Source: Pseudomonas sp. W4I3
GTDB taxonomy: Bacteria; Pseudomonadota; Gammaproteobacteria; Pseudomonadales; Pseudomonadaceae
NCBI RefSeq assembly: GCF_030816195.1
Contig: NZ_JAUSXS010000001.1
Location: 3,681,501 to 3,745,500, forward strand
Length of the DNA stretch: 64,000 nucleotides
Reading direction: 5' to 3'
The notes under the pieces were generated by a model. It made no database searches and was not told the origin of the DNA. It worked only from the letters and a program-made list of their open reading frames with translations. Of the stretch, positions 45,492-53,852 are shown piece by piece. The first letter of the stretch is position 1. Each line of letters opens with the position of its first letter. A program made the position numbers and the translations under genes.

Positions 45492-46748
45492 TTGAGTTCG
45501 CAGAAAACCGTGACCGTTACACCGCCCAACTTTCCTCTCAATGGCAAGGTCGCGCCTCCCGGCTCCAAATCCATTACCAACCGCGCCCTGCTGCTGGCGG
45601 CCCTGGCCAAGGGCACCAGCCGCTTGAGCGGCGCGCTCAAGAGCGACGACACCCGTCATATGTCAGTAGCCCTGCGGCAGATGGGCGTGACCATCGACGA
45701 GCCGGACGACACCACCTTCGTGGTCACCGGCCAAGGCAAACTGCGATTGCCGGCGCAGCCGCTGTTCCTCGGCAATGCCGGCACCGCCATGCGCTTTCTC
45801 ACCGCCGCCGTGGCCACCGTGCAGGGCACCGTGGTGCTGGACGGCGACGATTACATGCAAAAGCGCCCGATCGGGCCGCTGCTCGCCACCCTTGGCCAGA
45901 ATGGCATCCGGGTCGACAGCCCGACCGGCTGCCCACCGGTGACCGTGCACGGCGTGGGCAAGGTCCAGGCCAAGCGTTTCGAGATCGATGGCGGCTTGTC
46001 CAGCCAGTACGTCTCGGCGCTGCTGATGCTCGCGGCATGCGGCGAGGCTCCAATTGAAGTCGCCTTGACCGGCAAGGACATCGGCGCCCGTGGCTATGTA
46101 GACCTGACGCTCGACTGCATGCGCGCCTTCGGCGCCCAAGTGCAAGCCGTCGACGACACCACCTGGCGCGTGGCCCCCACCGGTTACACCGCCCATGATT
46201 ACCTGATCGAACCCGATGCCTCCGCAGCCACCTACCTGTGGGCCGCGGAGGTATTGACCGGGGGCCGCATCGACATCGGTGTCGCCGCCCAGGACTTCAC
46301 CCAGCCGGACGCCAAGGCCCAGGCGGTGATCGCCCAGTTCCCGAACATGCAGGCCACGGTGGTGGGCTCGCAGATGCAGGACGCCATTCCGACCCTGGCG
46401 GTGCTCGCCGCCTTCAACAATACCCCGGTGCGTTTCACTGAACTGGCCAACCTGCGGGTCAAGGAATGTGACCGCGTGCAGGCGTTGCACGACGGCCTCA
46501 ACGAAATCCGTCCGGGCCTGGCGACCATCGAGGGCGACGATCTGCTGGTGGCGGCCGACCCGGCGCTGGCCGGCACGGCGTGCAACGCATTGATCGATAC
46601 CCACGCCGACCACCGCATCGCCATGTGCTTTGCCCTGGCCGGGCTGAAGATCTCGGGCATCCGCATTCAAGACCCGGATTGCGTGGCCAAGACGTACCCG
46701 GGGTACTGGAAGGCCCTGGGCAGCCTCGGCGTCACGCTCAGCTATTAA
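45492..46748 (+). CDS. aroA: Stand-alone 3-phosphoshikimate 1-carboxyvinyltransferase (EPSP synthase)
   Basis: A 418-residue EPSP synthase, which joins shikimate-3-phosphate and PEP on the way to chorismate. PPGSKSITNRALLLAALAKG at residues 22-41 holds the conserved Lys-Ser-Arg site; GNAGTAMRF spans 94-102, SSQYVSALLMLA follows, and the C-terminal HADHRIAM is present. The start is TTG at 45492 with an AGGAG ribosome site. The residue after MR is Phe102; E. coli-type enzymes have proline there (Pro101). Pseudomonads normally carry AroA fused to TyrA, so this separate gene is probably a second copy. A small gene follows after 36 bases. Confidence 0.9.
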   Translation: MSSQKTVTVTPPNFPLNGKVAPPGSKSITNRALLLAALAKGTSRLSGALKSDDTRHMSVALRQMGVTIDEPDDTTFVVTGQGKLRLPAQPLFLGNAGTAMRFLTAAVATVQGTVVLDGDDYMQKRPIGPLLATLGQNGIRVDSPTGCPPVTVHGVGKVQAKRFEIDGGLSSQYVSALLMLAACGEAPIEVALTGKDIGARGYVDLTLDCMRAFGAQVQAVDDTTWRVAPTGYTAHDYLIEPDASAATYLWAAEVLTGGRIDIGVAAQDFTQPDAKAQAVIAQFPNMQATVVGSQMQDAIPTLAVLAAFNNTPVRFTELANLRVKECDRVQALHDGLNEIRPGLATIEGDDLLVAADPALAGTACNALIDTHADHRIAMCFALAGLKISGIRIQDPDCVAKTYPGYWKALGSLGVTLSY

Positions 46749-46784
46749 CTAAGGCACCAGCGCCGGTTACGGGAGGGCATGCAC

Positions 46785-47174
46785 ATGACCATTCGCCAAC
46801 CCTGCCCGCCCGGCGTGTGTGATTGCGAGCGTGAACGATTGCTGGAGGCGCCCGGCGCCGACCTGCGCATTCTCAACCTGACACGCCAGGAAGAAAAACG
46901 CCTGCTCGAGCGCCTGGAAAACCTCAAGAGCCTGCAGGACCTGGAGCATATGCAGCAGCGGATGTACGACCAACTGGGCATCCGCCTGCATATTGCGCCG
47001 GGCCACACCGAGGTCAAGAGCATGCGCGGCATCCAGATCGTCATCGACGAATTTCCCGGTCTTTGTCGCAAGACCCGCCAGTCGATTCCGGCGGCGATCC
47101 GGCGTGGCCTGGAGAAACAACCGGAGATTGCCTACCGCTTGCTGGATGCCCACGACCTGTTTCGCGACGCTTGA
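46785..47174 (+). CDS. Conserved hypothetical protein with Cys-rich N-terminus
   Basis: A 129-residue soluble protein I do not recognise. The N-terminus CPPGVCDCERERLL has three closely spaced cysteines, possibly a metal site. A charged helical part then has LTRQEEKRLLERLENL, and the C-terminus ends IRRGLEKQPEIAYRLLDAHD. The second of two close ATGs, 46785, is chosen because GGGAGGG lies seven bases upstream, while the first (46779) overlaps the ribosome site. It is 36 bases after aroA and is probably co-transcribed with it. Confidence 0.7.
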   Translation: MTIRQPCPPGVCDCERERLLEAPGADLRILNLTRQEEKRLLERLENLKSLQDLEHMQQRMYDQLGIRLHIAPGHTEVKSMRGIQIVIDEFPGLCRKTRQSIPAAIRRGLEKQPEIAYRLLDAHDLFRDA

Positions 47175-47175
47175 C

Positions 47176-47775
47176 TCATCCTGCAACCGTCTCGCGCTCG
47201 AACAGGCCCTGCCCCACCGCCCTGGCCCTGTGCAGATGCGTCTGGGCAGTCTCGCTTTCCGACTCCAGCAACAGCTCTGAGGTCAGCACCTGCGCTCCGC
47301 AGTAGTCAAAGATCCCGTAATCGATCTGCGTGCGCATGGCCGTGGCATAACCGTGCCGGTCAAAGGCGCCCGCATCGGCGCCGCCCAAGGCCAGCAGATG
47401 CACCTTGAGGTGCCGCAACTTCTTGGTCACCGGCGTATCAGGGCCGTAATCGATTGCCCAGCCGTTGACGAAAACGCGGTCGATCCAGCCCTTGAGCAGC
47501 GCCGGCATCGACCACCAGTAGATCGGAAACACCAATACCAAGGCATCGGCGCGCTCGATGCGTGCCTGTTCGGCCAGCACATCCGCTGGCGGCGTTTCGC
47601 GGTTTCGGTGTACGCAGTGATCGGCGGCGGTGTAGCGTGGGTCGAAGCCTTCGGCCGCAAGGTCCGCAAGTTCAAACGTGTGACCGCAGGCGTCCAGGCC
47701 GGCGCCGACGTGCTCGGCCACGCTGCGGGTAAGGGATTGCGGGTCGTGATGAGCCACAACGATGAGTGCATGCAT
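47176..47775 (-). CDS. NAD(P)H dehydrogenase (quinone)-like flavoprotein
   Basis: A 199-residue flavodoxin-2 family oxidoreductase. It starts MHALIVVAHHDPQSL, with FPIYWWSMPALLKGWIDRVF as the FMN/quinone contact and LLALGGAD as a further loop. It resembles NQO/YabF-type enzymes that reduce quinones by two electrons. It is transcribed away from a TetR gene, with repeated operator-like sequences between, so it is likely an inducible detoxification enzyme. Confidence 0.87.
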   Translation of the reverse strand: MHALIVVAHHDPQSLTRSVAEHVGAGLDACGHTFELADLAAEGFDPRYTAADHCVHRNRETPPADVLAEQARIERADALVLVFPIYWWSMPALLKGWIDRVFVNGWAIDYGPDTPVTKKLRHLKVHLLALGGADAGAFDRHGYATAMRTQIDYGIFDYCGAQVLTSELLLESESETAQTHLHRARAVGQGLFERETVAG

Positions 47776-47797
47776 GACATTGACTCCTTTTAGGCTT

Positions 47798-47842
47798 AAG
47801 CTACTTTTAGTAAGTTAACGCCTTTAAGTTACTTTTGGTATA
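47798..47842. promoter_or_regulatory. Repeated operator between the quinone reductase and TetR genes
   Basis: Two similar sites, AAGCTACTTTTAGTAAGTT (47798-47816) and AAGTTACTTTTGGTATA (47826-47842), start 28 bases apart. The first contains the perfect dyad TACT-TTT-AGTA. They fit binding of the divergent TetR repressor. Confidence 0.6.
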
Positions 47843-47847
47843 TAAGC

Positions 47848-48507
47848 ATGTCAAGCGAACAATCCCCTGCCCCACGTCGGCGCCTTTCCCGCGAGGAACG
47901 CCTGCAACAATTATTGGAGACAGCCTGGCAACTGGTGCGCGAAGAAGGCACCGACGCCCTGACCCTGGGCCGCCTGGCGGAGCTGGCCGGGGTAACGAAA
48001 CCGGTGGTCTACGATCATTTCGTCACCCGTTCGGGCTTGTTGGCTGCGCTGTATGAAGACTTTGACGGGCGCCAGAACCAAGTGTTTGTCGACGCCATCG
48101 AAGCCAGTAGCGCGACGCTTGAAGCGCGCGCGTGGGTGATCGCTGAGTCCTATGTGGATTGCGTGTTGCTGCAGGGGCGTGAGATCCCGGGGGTGACGGC
48201 GGCACTCAGTGGCTCGCCGGAGCTGGAAGCGCTCAAGCGCAAGTACGAAGCGATTTTCCTCGACAAATGCCGCGATGCCCTTGCGCCGTTCGCATTGGGT
48301 GGCAGGCTTTCCCAGGCGGGACTGCGCGCCATGCTGGGGGCGGCCGAGGCCTTGTCTCACGCAGCAGCCAGCGAGGAAATCAGCCGCGAAGAAGCCCAGC
48401 AGGAGTTGCTGGAAACCATCCTGGCGATGGTCAAGCGCGGCGAGTCGATGTGTAGGAGCGAGCTTGCTCGCGAAGAAACTCAGGCCCCCCGCGCCTATCC
48501 AGAATGA
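47848..48507 (+). CDS. TetR family regulator with REPIN-derived C-terminus
   Basis: A 219-residue repressor. The helix-turn-helix reads LGRLAELAGVTKPVVYDHFV (about residues 42-61), and the C-domain is all helical. The natural protein seems to end near residue 200 at LLETILAMVKRGES. The last 18 codons (CRSELAREETQAPRAYPE) are read from the left part of a family A REPIN, and its spacer supplies the stop TGA at 48505-48507. The likely target is the divergent quinone reductase gene. Confidence 0.87.
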   Translation: MSSEQSPAPRRRLSREERLQQLLETAWQLVREEGTDALTLGRLAELAGVTKPVVYDHFVTRSGLLAALYEDFDGRQNQVFVDAIEASSATLEARAWVIAESYVDCVLLQGREIPGVTAALSGSPELEALKRKYEAIFLDKCRDALAPFALGGRLSQAGLRAMLGAAEALSHAAASEEISREEAQQELLETILAMVKRGESMCRSELAREETQAPRAYPE

Positions 48508-48550
48508 ACGCGTTGCCTGGGCGTTTTTCGCGAGCAAGCTCGCTCCTACA
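48451..48550. repeat. REPIN, family A copy 3, overlapping a coding end
   Basis: TGTAGGAGCGAGCTTGCTCG and its complement surround the family spacer (ATCCAGAATGAACGCGTTGC). Its first 57 bases are the end of the upstream TetR gene. Confidence 0.85.
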
Positions 48551-48589
48551 GGCATTAGGGCTTTCCCTCTCCCACAGTGTCACCGGTTC

Positions 48590-49261
48590 TCAGGCCAAGC
48601 GTGCGTCTACAAAGCGCTGCACCTTGCGGGTCAGTTGATCCAGATGCCGGTCGCGCTGTTTTTCGGCGTCCACCATCGCCCGCTTACCGTGCTTTTGCAG
48701 CAGGTAGGTATGAATCTGCCGCACTTCCAACGAGCTGTAGATAGCCGCGACGTCCAGCACACCCATCAAGCCATCGGTGCCGTAGTCCCGCGTATTCATC
48801 AGCACCTGGGTGCCGCGCGCGCCACGTACCTTGAAGCCCATGGCTTCGAACGCCCGAACCTTCTCCACCGAGCATGCCAGCTCCGCATGGGGATAGCGCG
48901 CGAGCACGTCGCCCAGCATCGCCCGGGCCACGCCCTGGCGCCTGAACCCCGCGTGCACGGCCATGAACGCCACGCCACAGGCTTGGGGGTCATCCTTCAC
49001 CGGCAGATACAGGCAGAAGCCAACCACCGTCTCGTCCTGCATCGCCACCACCAGCTCAACGGCGATGCCCTTCGATCCGTTCAGTGCCTCCAGGTACAGG
49101 TGCACCTCATAACCGATGGCGTACTGGTAAATGTTGTAGAGCAGATTACTGGGCGCCAACGCCACGCTGCTGATGTCGGTGAGGTTGTCGACCACCATTT
49201 GCAGGATCTGGCTGTTGACCGGTTCGGGGCACGGCGTGGTGTAGCGGGTAAGGCTGTACAT
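48590..49261 (-). CDS. GNAT family N-acetyltransferase
   Basis: A 223-residue protein with a GNAT acetyl-CoA loop, FRRQGVARAMLGDVLARYP (motif A, with RRQGVA), and the preceding strand GVAFMAVHAGF. The C-terminal about 60 residues are charged and helical and not part of the standard fold. The substrate is unknown. The second Met (49261) is preferred because the AGGA ribosome site abuts the first. Confidence 0.8.
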   Translation of the reverse strand: MYSLTRYTTPCPEPVNSQILQMVVDNLTDISSVALAPSNLLYNIYQYAIGYEVHLYLEALNGSKGIAVELVVAMQDETVVGFCLYLPVKDDPQACGVAFMAVHAGFRRQGVARAMLGDVLARYPHAELACSVEKVRAFEAMGFKVRGARGTQVLMNTRDYGTDGLMGVLDVAAIYSSLEVRQIHTYLLQKHGKRAMVDAEKQRDRHLDQLTRKVQRFVDARLA

Positions 49262-49435
49262 GCACATTCCTGGTTTTCTACGTCAAGGCAGCAGCGATTG
49301 TACCTGTTGCGCGCCGTGTAACCGGGTTCTCACCAGCCCACACCCTACAATCGCGCAAAAAAGTTCGGACCAACGGGTGCATGCATGCACCTGGATCGCG
49401 CATCATGGGCACTTTCAAGCTCAAGGGTAACGTCC

Positions 49436-50287
49436 ATGCGCGTTCTGTCATTGATGATGGGTCTTACGACGCTGGCCGCCAGTACGGTGTTCTGCGCCAG
49501 CGCGATGGCGAATGAAGAAAGTCAGTTGGTACAACAGATCAACCAATACCGCAGCCAGGTTCAGCGCTGCGGCGACCAGGGTTCCCAAGAATTGCCGCCG
49601 CTGAGCAATGATGCACGGCTGGTGCTGCCGGCCTCCAATGCGGGGGATTTGCAGCAGTCGCTCGCGCGGGCCGCGTACCCCATGGTCAACGTGCAGGCTA
49701 TCAGCCTGTCCGGGCCCAAGGATGCCGAGGCCGCCATGAAAGCGGTGCGTGAAAGCTTCTGTCGCGTGGTACTGGATCCGCAGTTCGTCGATATCGGCGT
49801 CAGCAACAGCGGCCAGGACTGGCGCATCGTGCTCGCCCGCCCGCTGCTGACCAGCGGCCTGGGCGACTGGCAGACCGAAGGCCGCAAACTGCTCGACCTG
49901 ATCAACGCCGCCCGCGCCCAGCAGCGCCAGTGCGGCACCGAAGCGTTCACGGCGACCACGCCACTGTCGTGGAACGACGACCTGGCCGGTGCCGCCAACA
50001 GCCATACCCGCAACATGGCCAACGGCAACTTTTTCGATCACCTGGACCACGACGGGCGCACCCCCGGCGACCGCGCCGAGCTGGCCGGGTACATCGCCAA
50101 GAACATCGGCGAGAACATCGCCGCCGGCCTCGATACCCCGCGCAAGGTACTCGACGGTTGGCTCGCCAGCCCCGGCCACTGCGCCAACCTGATGAACCCG
50201 CAATTTCGTGAGCTGGGCGCGGCCTACGCGATGGACCCCAAGAGCGATGCGGGCATCTATTGGACGGGGCTCTTCGGCACACAATAA
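49436..50287 (+). CDS. Secreted CAP (SCP/PR1) domain protein
   Basis: A 283-residue exported protein with a signal peptide to about residue 25 (cleavage SAMA-NEES). The C-terminal half, from about residue 143 (LLDLINAARAQQRQCG), is a CAP domain with the motifs WNDDLAGAANSHTRNMA, NFFDHLDHDG and GENIAAG. The N-terminal half (LVQQINQYRSQVQRCG) looks like a degenerate first copy. Bacterial CAP proteins are extracellular or periplasmic with poorly known roles. The ATG at 49436 marks the start of the signal peptide. Confidence 0.85.
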   Translation: MRVLSLMMGLTTLAASTVFCASAMANEESQLVQQINQYRSQVQRCGDQGSQELPPLSNDARLVLPASNAGDLQQSLARAAYPMVNVQAISLSGPKDAEAAMKAVRESFCRVVLDPQFVDIGVSNSGQDWRIVLARPLLTSGLGDWQTEGRKLLDLINAARAQQRQCGTEAFTATTPLSWNDDLAGAANSHTRNMANGNFFDHLDHDGRTPGDRAELAGYIAKNIGENIAAGLDTPRKVLDGWLASPGHCANLMNPQFRELGAAYAMDPKSDAGIYWTGLFGTQ

Positions 50288-50450
50288 AGGTGGGCGCCGG
50301 CCCAGGCCGGCAGCCCCTCGTCCCGCCAAATGAACGATGAAATCAAAGTGCTATCTAGGCGATAATCGCGCTGAACCGATCAGGGTCATTCCGGTCTGTT
50401 GCTTGTCAGTCTGACCTCTTCAAGGCGTAAGAACGCGTAGCGAACAAGGT

Positions 50451-52664
50451 GTGAACCCAATGATGAACTGGCTGCAAGATAGCAGCGAAATGGCGGACCG
50501 GGTTCGTCGGCATGATTGGGCCAATACGCCCCTCGGTCCGCTGGAGCACTGGCCCGACGTGTTGAAGACAACCGTTGCGCTGTGCTTCGCCTCCAGCTTC
50601 CCCCAGGCCATTGTCTGGGGGCCGCAGTTGATCACGCTCTACAACGATGCATTCGTGCCGATCCTGGGCAACAAGCCCGACGCCTTGGGCCGTCCGTTCA
50701 ACGAGGTGTGGCATGAGGTCTGGGATGACATCCGCCCTATCGCCGACACGGCTTTCGCCGGGCATGCCACCTATATCGAAAACTTCCCGCTGTTGATCCA
50801 GCGTAACGAAGCACCTGAGCAAGCGTATTTCACTTTTTGCTACAGCCCGATCCGGGATGCGCAAGGTGGCGTGGTCGGGCTGCTCGATACCGTGACCGAA
50901 ACCACCGCCACGGTCTTCCTTGCGCGGCGCCTGGAAGTCCTGGATGCCATTGGCAATAGCGTCGCCACCGCCACCGACGCCGAAGCCATCATGACCTCGA
51001 CCACCCGTTTGGTTGCCGAGCACCTGCAGGTGTCGATTTGCGCGTACGCCGACATGGAAGACGATCAGGACGGGTTTACCATTCGCGGCGACTGGTCGGC
51101 GCAAGGCTCGCCGAGCATCATCGGCCATTACAGCCTGGCCGCATTCGGTGAGCGCGCGGTGAAATGCCTGCGCGCCGGCGAGCCGTTGGTGGTGTGCAAT
51201 AACCTGCTCGAATTGCCGGCCCAAGAAGCTGCAAGCTTCCAGGCACTCGGTGTCACCGCGACCATTTGCATGCCCCTGATCAAGGACGGACGTCTCACCG
51301 CGCTGATGGCCGTGCACGACAAGCAGCCCCGCTACTGGTCCTCCTATGACCTGGCACTGTTGGGCGAAGTCACCGAACGCTCCTGGGCGCATATCGAACG
51401 CGTACGTGCCGATGCCGCGGTGCGTGAAGGCCTGGCGGCGTATACGGAGCTCAATGCAACCCTGGAACAACGCGTGGAAGAGCGCACCCGCGCCCTCGCC
51501 CAGGCGGAAGCCGCGCTGCGCCAGTCGCAAAAGCTCGAGGCCATCGGCCAACTCACCGGCGGCGTCGCCCACGATTTCAATAACCTGCTGACGATCATCC
51601 GCTCATCCGTGGACTTCCTGCGCCAGCCGGGGCTTTCGGAAGAGCGCCGGCAACGCTACATGGGCGCGGTGTCCGACACCGTCGAACGGGCCAGCAAGCT
51701 CACCAGCCAACTGCTCGCCTTTGCCCGCCGTCAGCCGTTGAATCCGCAGGTCTTCGATGTCAGCCAACGTGTGCAGAACATCGGCGACATGCTCGAGAGC
51801 GTCACCGGCGCGCGCATTCACGTGCAGGTGCAATTGCCCGACCTGCCCTGCTATGCGCGCATCGACCCCAGTCAGTTCGAAACCGCCTTGATCAACATCG
51901 CCCTCAATGCCCGCGACGCGATGGACGGCCAGGGCACCCTGAGCATCAAGGTTGCCGCGCAGCAGCCACTGCCGCGCATCCGTGGGGATGACGGGTCGCA
52001 CCTGCCCTACATCAGCGTTGCACTGGCCGACACCGGCATCGGGATTTCCGGCGATACTTACGAGCGCATTTTCGAACCCTTCTTCACCACCAAGGCCGTC
52101 GGCAAGGGCACCGGGCTTGGCTTGTCGCAGGTATTTGGCTTTGCCAAGCAATCGGGCGGCAATATCGATGTGGTCAGTACCCTCGGACAAGGCACGGTGT
52201 TCACCCTGTACCTGCCGCAAGTGGAAGGCGAAGCCGCGCCGCAGCAGGAAGAACACCAGGATCTTCCAGCACCGTTGGATGTTGCCCAATTGCATGTCCT
52301 GATCGTGGAGGACAACCTGGAGGTGGGACGCTTCGCCAGCCAGATCCTCAAGGATCTGGGTTACCAGACCACGTGGGCCACCAACGCCGAGCAGGCGCTC
52401 ACGCTGGCCGGCAAAGACGCCGAGGCCTTCGATGCGGTTTTCTCGGATGTGGTAATGCCGGGAATGACCGGTGTCGCCATGGCCAAGCTGCTGCGCCAGC
52501 GCCGTGCGGACCTGCCGGTGGTACTTGTGTCGGGTTACAGCGAAGAATTGGCGGACAGCGGCTATGAAGGCTTTGAGTTCCTCGCCAAGCCCTACTCCGC
52601 CGAACAGGTCGCCCGCGCATTGGCCAAGGCCATGACCAAGGATCAGCCCGCCACGGCCACCTGA
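50451..52664 (+). CDS. Hybrid sensor histidine kinase (PAS-GAF-HisKA-HATPase-REC)
   Basis: A 737-residue soluble kinase. A PAS-like domain covers about residues 30-155, GAF about 165-320, a coiled linker to 360, and HisKA with phosphoacceptor His374 in [11 protein letters not shown]. The HATPase part has [16 protein letters not shown] sequence ([12 protein letters not shown]), DTGIGI and GTGLGLSQV. The receiver domain near the end has phosphoacceptor Asp666 in [11 protein letters not shown] and Lys in LAKPYS. No membrane segment is seen, so it senses a cytoplasmic signal. The start is GTG at 50451, or ATG a few codons later. Its last 22 bases overlap the convergent GGDEF gene. Confidence 0.9.
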   Translation: MNPMMNWLQDSSEMADRVRRHDWANTPLGPLEHWPDVLKTTVALCFASSFPQAIVWGPQLITLYNDAFVPILGNKPDALGRPFNEVWHEVWDDIRPIADTAFAGHATYIENFPLLIQRNEAPEQAYFTFCYSPIRDAQGGVVGLLDTVTETTATVFLARRLEVLDAIGNSVATATDAEAIMTSTTRLVAEHLQVSICAYADMEDDQDGFTIRGDWSAQGSPSIIGHYSLAAFGERAVKCLRAGEPLVVCNNLLELPAQEAASFQALGVTATICMPLIKDGRLTALMAVHDKQPRYWSSYDLALLGEVTERSWAHIERVRADAAVREGLAAYTELNATLEQRVEERTRALAQAEAALRQSQKLEAIGQLTGGVAHDFNNLLTIIRSSVDFLRQPGLSEERRQRYMGAVSDTVERASKLTSQLLAFARRQPLNPQVFDVSQRVQNIGDMLESVTGARIHVQVQLPDLPCYARIDPSQFETALINIALNARDAMDGQGTLSIKVAAQQPLPRIRGDDGSHLPYISVALADTGIGISGDTYERIFEPFFTTKAVGKGTGLGLSQVFGFAKQSGGNIDVVSTLGQGTVFTLYLPQVEGEAAPQQEEHQDLPAPLDVAQLHVLIVEDNLEVGRFASQILKDLGYQTTWATNAEQALTLAGKDAEAFDAVFSDVVMPGMTGVAMAKLLRQRRADLPVVLVSGYSEELADSGYEGFEFLAKPYSAEQVARALAKAMTKDQPATAT

Positions 52665-53764
52665 TTGCGGCCACGCGCCTTGGCCTGATACAGCGCCTGG
52701 TCGGCGCTGTCCATCAACACGTACAGATCCAGCGCCTGGCCATGGGTCGACGCCAACCCCAGGCTGGCGCTCAGCCCCTGTACCGGGCCGGCCTTCAGGT
52801 CGCTGATGGTCTGGACCAGTTGCGCTGCGAGGCTGCGCGCGGTCTCCAGCGACGTGTTGGGCAGCAGGATCGCGAACTCCTCGCCTCCCAGTCGACCGTA
52901 CACATCCACCTGACGAAAGCCTGCGCTGATCACGCTGCCAATCTGGCGCAATACCTGATCGCCAGTTTGATGGCCGTAGGTGTCATTGATGCTTTTGAAG
53001 TGATCCATGTCCAGCATCAGCGCGCACAGCGGCTGCTGCTCGCGACGGCACTGGGCGTGCAGCAGCTGGGCGCGCTCGAAAAACGCACGGCGGTTCATCA
53101 GGCCGGTCAGCTCATCGGTCTGCGCGGCGCGGGTTGAAATAGCGTGAGCGCGCTCCATTTGCCGGGTCAGGCGAAAGGCTTTTTCCAGTGCATCGGAAAG
53201 TTTGCGCGTGGCGCCCACCACAAAGGAGGAGAACACCAATACCGCCAGCGCCACCCCCACCTGCATCGGTGACGGCTGGAACAGCAGCCACAGGGTACAG
53301 GGCAACAGCACCAGGTACATGGAACCCAGCGACATGTAGCGATAGGCCGAATAGCAGGACACCGCGCTGACCGACATGCCCACGGCGAACAGCATGACCA
53401 GCACCTGGGACACGCGGTCATCGACCGGCATCACCGCCAGCGCCCCGCTCCCCCAGATGCCGGCCGACAGCATCAGCGTCAGCCAATAGCGACGTTCCCA
53501 GCGTGCGGGGGTTCGTTCAGTGTCCGGGCAGCGAAACCATTCAACGAACAGCTGCAAGCGCAGCAGCGACGAGCCGGCCAGCAGCACCAGCCATATGAGG
53601 ATGGTCGAGTGATCGAAGCGGTCCCAGCACAGCCAGCAGAGCATGACCGCGCCCAAATAGCTGCCAAAGATGGCCGGAAACGACTGACGAAACAGCTGGT
53701 GCAAACGGTCGGTTCGCACCTGCTCTTCGATAACGCGGTCTGGGTCTTGCCCAAGGCTGTTCAT
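52643..53764 (-). CDS. Membrane diguanylate cyclase (GGDEF)
   Basis: A 373-residue protein with five to six N-terminal membrane helices (about residues 30-185) and a C-terminal GGDEF domain. The active-site loop is GGEEF at 293-297. The product-inhibition site RxxD is present as RQVD at 284-287, five residues before it, so the enzyme should be active and feedback-inhibited. It makes cyclic di-GMP. The membrane part is an uncharacterised sensor type. The gene is convergent with the hybrid kinase and overlaps its end by 22 bases. Confidence 0.9.
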   Translation of the reverse strand: MNSLGQDPDRVIEEQVRTDRLHQLFRQSFPAIFGSYLGAVMLCWLCWDRFDHSTILIWLVLLAGSSLLRLQLFVEWFRCPDTERTPARWERRYWLTLMLSAGIWGSGALAVMPVDDRVSQVLVMLFAVGMSVSAVSCYSAYRYMSLGSMYLVLLPCTLWLLFQPSPMQVGVALAVLVFSSFVVGATRKLSDALEKAFRLTRQMERAHAISTRAAQTDELTGLMNRRAFFERAQLLHAQCRREQQPLCALMLDMDHFKSINDTYGHQTGDQVLRQIGSVISAGFRQVDVYGRLGGEEFAILLPNTSLETARSLAAQLVQTISDLKAGPVQGLSASLGLASTHGQALDLYVLMDSADQALYQAKARGRNQVAVAG

Positions 53765-53852
53765 GCGCGTCGCCTGCCTGGCTGCCGACAAAGGCGCCAT
53801 TGTGGCACCCTGCCAGTAGCGTGGACAACAGCCGGCGGCTCGCTAAAGCGTT

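Noticed and set aside
46779..46784. ATG at 46779 as start of the small gene after aroA
   Set aside because: It abuts the GGGAGGG ribosome site with almost no spacing; the ATG at 46785 is correctly spaced.
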